Shown piece after piece: positions 38,105 through 42,093 of a stretch of DNA of 42,093 bases (its first letter is position 1; each line of letters begins with the position of its first letter). Below the pieces are notes generated by a model, which made no database searches, was not told the DNA's origin, and saw nothing but the letters and a program-made list of their open reading frames with translations. Made by a program: the position numbers and the translations under genes. The stretch is from UBA4951 sp963652335 (GTDB lineage: Bacteria > Bacillota_I > Bacilli_A > RFN20 > CAG-826), in assembly GCA_963652335.1 (NCBI GenBank), contig CAVJSS010000009.1, positions 1 to 42,093 of the forward strand, read 5' to 3'.

Positions 38105-39158
38105 AGAAATCAAATTCAACCCGAAAACCGTCATAAAAGAGATGAAATGCAGCCAAAGGAGGACTTTTGTCTATTCTTTGAACTTGGCTCTTGCTACTAT
38201 TGCCGTTTTCGCGGGTGCCATTTTCTTTACGAGGAATGTTTTATATTTGCTTATCCCCTTCATTTTGATACCTTGGGCTTATGCTTCGACGATGATGATT
38301 TTGGATAAAAACGCCAATGACGAATCGGCCCCATCAATGTTTTTTGCTTCGTTTTCATATTATTATCGGAATGGGGTATTTGGATCGTATCGATTGATAA
38401 GAAATTATTTCGTTGGCTTATTGGTCTCCTTGTTCGTGTCATTCATCACCGGGGCTATTTATTATTTCATAGCCGTAAAAGCCGGTGGCGAATTATCCAA
38501 ATTGTTAAGCCAGGCTTATTTCTATCTATCCAATGGGGACATGGCCTCGTTGAAATCGCTTTTGTCCGTGGAATCTTCTTTGACCAAAATGATAGAGACG
38601 ATATTCGCGGTTGAATTCGTCATATTCTTTTTGATTTTTCTCCATTCGTTTGGAGTTTATGGGATAAATGCCTTATCCAAATCGGCTGCTTTGATCAATT
38701 CTCCGACGAATCGTTTGTTTTCGAAGGTCGTTAGAACGAATTGGAAAGAATTCTTCAAAATATATTATGGGATGTTATATCCGTTGCTTATCATTGAAAC
38801 AATAGGCGGGGTTGGCGGTTATTTTTTATCGACTCTGATTTCGTCATTTAATTTGGAACAAAGGATAATCTTTGCTATCGGGGTTGCCATAGTCCTGCTT
38901 TCGATGTGCTTTGGCTATTATGTCCACGCTTTGGCTTTGATGGAAAACGTTTATGCCAAAATGGTAGTGGATTTCTTGATGAAGTCGGCGGAGGATATGC
39001 TGTCTGACCCAGAATTCTTGGAAGAATTCAACGAAAACGAGCAAAATGAAATAAAAGAAAATTTCGAAGAACTCAAAAAAATAGCCAAACAAGAAAAAAA
39101 TCATTGCGATTTTGATGGCGAAAATGATAATGACGACATCGAAAGCGAGGATGACTAA
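38091..39158 (+). CDS. Polytopic membrane protein, function unknown
   Basis: A 355-residue protein that I do not place with confidence. About six membrane segments occur (VYSLNLALATIAVFAGAIFF, VLYLLIPFILIPWAYAS, FVGLLVSLFVSFITGAIYY, TIFAVEFVIFFLIFL, YPLLIIETIGGVGGYFL, IIFAIGVAIVLLSMCFGYYV). An acidic tail ends in DFDGENDNDDIESEDD. The first segment spacing resembles YesL-like (DUF624) proteins, but the pattern is weak. It overlaps the preceding gene and is followed by the lipoprotein start one base after its stop, so the three genes form a coupled envelope block. Confidence 0.6.
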   Translation: MQANKEIKFNPKTVIKEMKCSQRRTFVYSLNLALATIAVFAGAIFFTRNVLYLLIPFILIPWAYASTMMILDKNANDESAPSMFFASFSYYYRNGVFGSYRLIRNYFVGLLVSLFVSFITGAIYYFIAVKAGGELSKLLSQAYFYLSNGDMASLKSLLSVESSLTKMIETIFAVEFVIFFLIFLHSFGVYGINALSKSAALINSPTNRLFSKVVRTNWKEFFKIYYGMLYPLLIIETIGGVGGYFLSTLISSFNLEQRIIFAIGVAIVLLSMCFGYYVHALALMENVYAKMVVDFLMKSAEDMLSDPEFLEEFNENEQNEIKENFEELKKIAKQEKNHCDFDGENDNDDIESEDD

Positions 39159-39159
39159 A

Positions 39160-41289
39160 ATGAAAATTAAAAAAATATCGATTTTGTTTGTATTAAGTGC
39201 GACGTTTTTGCTAGGATCTTGCGGCGAAACGAACGATTCTCCGAACTCTGACTATTCATCATCTACAGCTGGCAGCGAGAGTTTCTCTTCATCTTCATCT
39301 TCATCTTCATCGTCAAGTTCCATTGACTGGGGATTTGATTCGGATGTCGATATTTCTTCTGATGAAGCGTCTGATTTTTCGCTTAGCAGTGAAGACGCTC
39401 CGGAAGGCTTTGTCTTTGATGAGACGAGCAATACATACACGATCAATTCTGCGGGCACCTATTCATGTTCAGGGAAATTGATCGAAGGGCAATTGGTCGT
39501 TAACGCCCCAGATTTGGAAGTGACGATTGAATTGAATGGCGCGACCATATCCAATTCAAACAATTCTCCGATTTATATAATCGAGGCGGATCAAGTCGAT
39601 ATTTCAGCCAAAAAAGGAACCGAGAACAAAATATATGATTTAAGAAACGTCGACACCGATGAGGATTCGACTCTAGGTGGTGCGGCGATTTATGCCGAAT
39701 GCGATTTGACCATCAAAGGAAAAGGGACTCTGAAGGTCATTTCAAATTACAACAATGGCATCCATACCAAAGATGATTTGGAAATAAAGAACCTCACTCT
39801 TTTGTCCAAAGCCGTCAATAACGCGATCAAAGGCAACGATTCTTTGAAAATAGATAGTGCCAGCATAACCGCGGTATCTTCTGGCGGAGATGCAATAAAG
39901 ACCAATTCGACAGACTATAACAAAAAGAACGTCCAGCGCGGAACGGTTACGATTTTAGATGGCTCCACATTGAATCTTTATTCGGCTCAAGATGGCATCG
40001 ATTCGGCTTCCAATGTCGATATATCAGGCGGCGAAGTCAATATCTATACCGATAAATATTCTTCATATACCGCGGATGGGACATCGACTAGCCAAAGCAT
40101 GATCTATCTTCGCCTGCCATCGTCTATCTATTCCAAAAATTATAAATATTCGGCTTATTTCACTGATTCCGATGGCAACGGAACATGGTCAAATCTCGAA
40201 TATCACACCTCCGCAGCCGCTAACGAAGGGGGTCCGAATGGGGGTGGTCCTGGCGGTCCTGGCGGAGGCCATGGCGGATCTACGACCTATTATTATTACA
40301 AAGTCGCAAAGCCAACGAATGCGGCATCCGTCGTTTTCTATGCTTATAGTTCGTCCCAAAGCCAAGGCCAATCTTCTTCTTATGTAGCTAAAACAACTTC
40401 AAATACGACCATTCCAACCAGCGGTGATACCTATCAAGTCACCCAAATCTATGGAACTACGATCGTAAGCGGCGGTTGGAATTCATACGCGTCTTCAAGC
40501 GGCAATAATGGCCTTGATTATTCTTGCAAAGGGATCAAAGCGGACAATGAAATCAATATTACCGGCGGAACGATAAATATCGTGGCCAGAGATGATGGCA
40601 TTCATTGCAATAACGATAATATTTTGGAATCAACCAACGCCAACGGACTTGGGAACATAACCATTTCCGGAGGTACAATCAGCGTAGCTTCCGATGATGA
40701 TGGCGTTAAGGCTGACCAAGATTTGCTAGTGACTGGCGGTATCATCAACGTCACCAAATCCTATGAAGCTTATGAAGCTAATCGCGTATTGGTCGAAGGC
40801 GGAGAATCGACTTTGTATGCTTCGGATGACGGCATCAATGCCGCGGAAACCGGCAGCTATACCCCATTAGTAAAAATTAGTGGAGGATTGAATGATGTCA
40901 CCGTTCCAAGCGGAGATACTGATACGATCGATTCCAATGGTTCGTTTGAAATGACTGGTGGCACGTTGATCCTTAGAAATGGCTCAAATGGTGGATATCA
41001 GCCTCAAACCGGCGGAACTTTGGATGTTGATGGAACAATATCCGTCAATGGAGGAACTCTTGTAGCGATCGGCCAAATCGGAGAGACCGTAAACGGATCT
41101 ATATATAACACTTCAACTTCGTTGCAGTCAGGATCGTATACCTTGACGGATGCGTCAAACAATGAATTGGCGGCTTGGGAATTAACCTCAACATACAAAG
41201 CTTATATGTTTTGGTCCGACCAATTCATTTCCGGCGGATCTTATTACGTAAACAGAGACGGAACAAAAGTCATTGCCCTTAAGAAATAA
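39160..41289 (+). CDS. Cthe_2159-like beta-helix carbohydrate-binding lipoprotein
   Basis: A 709-residue lipoprotein. Signal ends in LLGSC (Cys21), followed by a poly-Ser linker. The body matches the Cthe_2159-type right-handed beta-helix family: GTYSCSGKLIEGQLVV, APDLEVTIELNGATISNSNNSPIYI, and repeated segments such as GKGTLKVISNYNNGIHTKDDLEIKN, DDGIHCNNDN, GDAIKTNS, DDGVKADQDLLVTGG and DDGINAAETG, which carry acidic Asp pairs expected to bind Ca2+. A Gly-rich insert (GGPNGGGPGGPGGGHGG, about residue 360) is unusual and breaks the helix. Family members bind cellulose or pectin. ATG 39160 is chosen over an upstream ATG at 39112 because the latter would overlap the preceding gene and add an unrelated tail to the signal. 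Confidence 0.85.
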   Translation: MKIKKISILFVLSATFLLGSCGETNDSPNSDYSSSTAGSESFSSSSSSSSSSSSIDWGFDSDVDISSDEASDFSLSSEDAPEGFVFDETSNTYTINSAGTYSCSGKLIEGQLVVNAPDLEVTIELNGATISNSNNSPIYIIEADQVDISAKKGTENKIYDLRNVDTDEDSTLGGAAIYAECDLTIKGKGTLKVISNYNNGIHTKDDLEIKNLTLLSKAVNNAIKGNDSLKIDSASITAVSSGGDAIKTNSTDYNKKNVQRGTVTILDGSTLNLYSAQDGIDSASNVDISGGEVNIYTDKYSSYTADGTSTSQSMIYLRLPSSIYSKNYKYSAYFTDSDGNGTWSNLEYHTSAAANEGGPNGGGPGGPGGGHGGSTTYYYYKVAKPTNAASVVFYAYSSSQSQGQSSSYVAKTTSNTTIPTSGDTYQVTQIYGTTIVSGGWNSYASSSGNNGLDYSCKGIKADNEINITGGTINIVARDDGIHCNNDNILESTNANGLGNITISGGTISVASDDDGVKADQDLLVTGGIINVTKSYEAYEANRVLVEGGESTLYASDDGINAAETGSYTPLVKISGGLNDVTVPSGDTDTIDSNGSFEMTGGTLILRNGSNGGYQPQTGGTLDVDGTISVNGGTLVAIGQIGETVNGSIYNTSTSLQSGSYTLTDASNNELAAWELTSTYKAYMFWSDQFISGGSYYVNRDGTKVIALKK

Positions 41290-41292
41290 ACC

Positions 41293-41326
41293 AAGCCCTT
41301 GGAAAACACAATTTTCGAGGGCTTTT
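41293..41326 (+). terminator. Terminator of the cdaA operon
   Basis: AAGCCCTTGGAAA (41293-41305) pairs with TTTTCGAGGGCTT (41312-41324; two wobbles) around ACACAA, then TTTTATT. Strong and complete. Confidence 0.9.
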
Positions 41327-41634
41327 ATTATGGCTTCATGGATTTCAAAGTACTTCAATGTTAAATAAAAAACTCATCTCCAAATTTTAGAGCGAAGCAG
41401 CAAAATTCGAGCTTTTAACGGATCTCGCGCCGTGATTTCCGGCCTTGATTGACCGAAAGCGGCGCCTTATGATTTGATTGCAGGCCAAAGGCGTCGGAAA
41501 GAAGGCGCGCCGAAAAGGGGCCCTGAGAAAACCCATTTCCAAATTAAGAGGTCATCTCCAAATCCCCCGGACGGCAATTATCCGATCAGTTCCGGGCTCA
41601 GGAAGACGCTGTCTGGCTCGATGAATTCGTACTC
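41327..41634. other. Gene-free flank of the insertion sequence
   Basis: No supported gene lies here. It contains CATCTCCAAAT twice (about 41373 and 41552) and the related CCATTTCCAAAT, plus a G/C-rich middle (GGCGCC, GGCGCGCC). It may be the edge of a second decayed element next to the IS, but no clean terminal repeat was recognised. Confidence 0.4.
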
Positions 41635-41645
41635 TGCACTAGTCA

Positions 41646-41698
41646 AGAGAAAGTGGACAGCCCCCTGTCCTTTTTTCGCCTTGGCTGTCCACCGTCGG
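41646..41698 (-). repeat. Inverted repeat in the IS end
   Basis: GTGGACAGCC (about 41653-41662) and GGCTGTCCAC (about 41683-41692) are perfect 10-base inverted copies around a T-rich loop. They lie between the IS boundary and the transposase stop and could act as a terminator shielding the transposase or as part of the transposase-binding end. Confidence 0.6.
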
Positions 41699-42093
41699 CT
41701 ATTCGCTGTCCTCTTGCCCCTGTTTCTCGCCTTTCTCCCTTTTCGCGCCTCTCCAGCTGCCATAGAACTTCTCTGTGAACTGCTTTGGCGTCAGATATCC
41801 GAGGGCGAAGGCCGGCCTTCTCTCGTTGAAGTACTCGACGTATGCCCCCACGCTCTCCTCCACGTCCTCCGAGGAGCCTATGGAGAAATCCGAGAATAGC
41901 TCGTCCTTCACCCAGCCGTTTATGGCCTCCATGGCCCCGTTGTCGGTAGGGGTCCCTGCCCTGGACATCGATCTCGTGATATCGTATGTGGGCAAAAGCT
42001 CATTGAAGCTTTTGGAGGAATACACGGCGCCTTGGTCCGAGTGAAGGATCATGCCTAGGCCCTCGTATTCCTTTTTCTTCTCCAGCAGCTTCC
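41699..42093 (-). CDS. IS3-family transposase, C-terminal part (OrfB)
   Basis: An open frame enters from the window edge and stops at 41699 (minus). It contains ILHSDQGAVYSSKSFNELL (second catalytic Asp in HSD), ITRSMSRAGTPTDNGAMEAINGWVKDELF, with the final catalytic Glu near AMEAINGWVKDEL, and the family tail YVEYFNERRPAFALGYLTPKQFTEKFYG. The N-terminal part and the first catalytic Asp lie outside the window, as does any OrfA. The first in-window ATG at 42052 is only an internal Met. The protein is probably intact beyond the edge, so it is partial only because of the window. Confidence 0.92.
   Translation of the reverse strand, partial: KLLEKKKEYEGLGMILHSDQGAVYSSKSFNELLPTYDITRSMSRAGTPTDNGAMEAINGWVKDELFSDFSIGSSEDVEESVGAYVEYFNERRPAFALGYLTPKQFTEKFYGSWRGAKREKGEKQGQEDSE

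Larger units (their letters stand above)
41635..42093 (-). mobile_element. End of an IS3-family insertion sequence
   Basis: The left boundary is placed at 41635 where TGCACTAGTCAAG begins, a TG-start compatible with an IS3-type terminal repeat, followed by GTGGACAG as in other members of the family. The element continues past the window edge. Base composition is clearly more G/C-rich than neighbouring genes (CTC, CCC and GCC codons), which fits recent arrival. The exact end is an inference. Confidence 0.6.

Noticed and set aside
41474..41899. 141-codon plus-strand frame in the IS
   Set aside because: It is antisense to the transposase and spans the IS boundary; no family resemblance.
1..42093. 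Use of TGA as Trp (Mycoplasma code)
   Set aside because: Several well-defined genes end at TGA exactly at family C-termini or overlap points (feoB, STAS, znuC), and Trp is written TGG.
1..42093. CRISPR array or defence island
   Set aside because: No regularly spaced direct repeats or cas-like genes were seen; the ArdC-like gene is the only defence-related item.

Overview
The window looks like chromosome from a low-to-moderate-GC Gram-positive-type bacterium, probably a gut-type member of the Bacilli close to the Erysipelotrichales or former Tenericutes. The clues are A/T-leaning codon use, strong AGGAGG-like ribosome sites, no outer-membrane genes, and several lipoproteins with an LxSC lipobox followed by a poly-Ser/Asp linker. 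Diadenylate cyclase and FeoB-associated Cys-rich proteins also fit Firmicutes-like genomes. TGA is a genuine stop (for example at the end of feoB) and Trp is TGG, so this is code 11 and not the Mycoplasma code. The lineage is an inference; no rRNA is present.

Layout. 1-1819 is a decayed mobile-element zone: a broken ArdC-like fragment at the edge, then an intact ArdC-like antirestriction/zincin gene. 1820-2476 is beta-phosphoglucomutase. 3056-6232 is a ferrous iron operon (feoA-feoA-feoB-Cys-rich/HMA fusion) preceded by two GTTAG-N6-CTAAC palindromes. 6304-10659 is a compact partner-switching module: sensor phosphatase fused to an anti-sigma-type kinase, a STAS domain fused to an aminoglycoside-phosphotransferase-like kinase, and a lone STAS antagonist. 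10727-14858 holds a membrane-anchored coiled-coil protein, a hydrolase/polytopic membrane fusion preceded by a 14-codon leader ORF, and a cation antiporter with a third GTTAG-N6-CTAAC palindrome upstream. 14853-19315 (minus) is exonuclease III plus a two-ATPase ABC-2 exporter. 20093-20524 carries tRNA-Thr(CGT), tRNA-Val(GAC) and tRNA-Gly(CCC), each with its own promoter and terminator. 20692-25291 holds a DUF2804 protein, two lipoproteins and a GtrA-like protein.

25364-27727 is a zinc/manganese uptake operon (znuA-znuC-znuB). 27937-35783 is the most unusual locus: an alpha/beta hydrolase and a KAS III-like condensing enzyme sit directly upstream of a complete Liv-type ABC importer (two permeases, two ATPases, binding lipoprotein). 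One ATPase, LivG-like, has a roughly 220-residue coiled-coil N-terminal extension, and the condensing enzyme appears to have His where the KAS III catalytic Asn is expected. This could be an uptake-and-processing pathway for a small acid or acyl compound rather than ordinary branched-chain amino acid import. 35908-41289 links c-di-AMP synthase (cdaA) to purine nucleoside phosphorylase (deoD) and three envelope proteins, ending in a Cthe_2159-like beta-helix lipoprotein. The right edge (41635-42093) is the end of a GC-richer IS3-family insertion sequence.

The best leads for something undescribed are the KAS III/hydrolase/Liv locus, the partner-switching module with a STAS-kinase fusion, and the shared palindrome that may tie an antiporter to the iron regulon.
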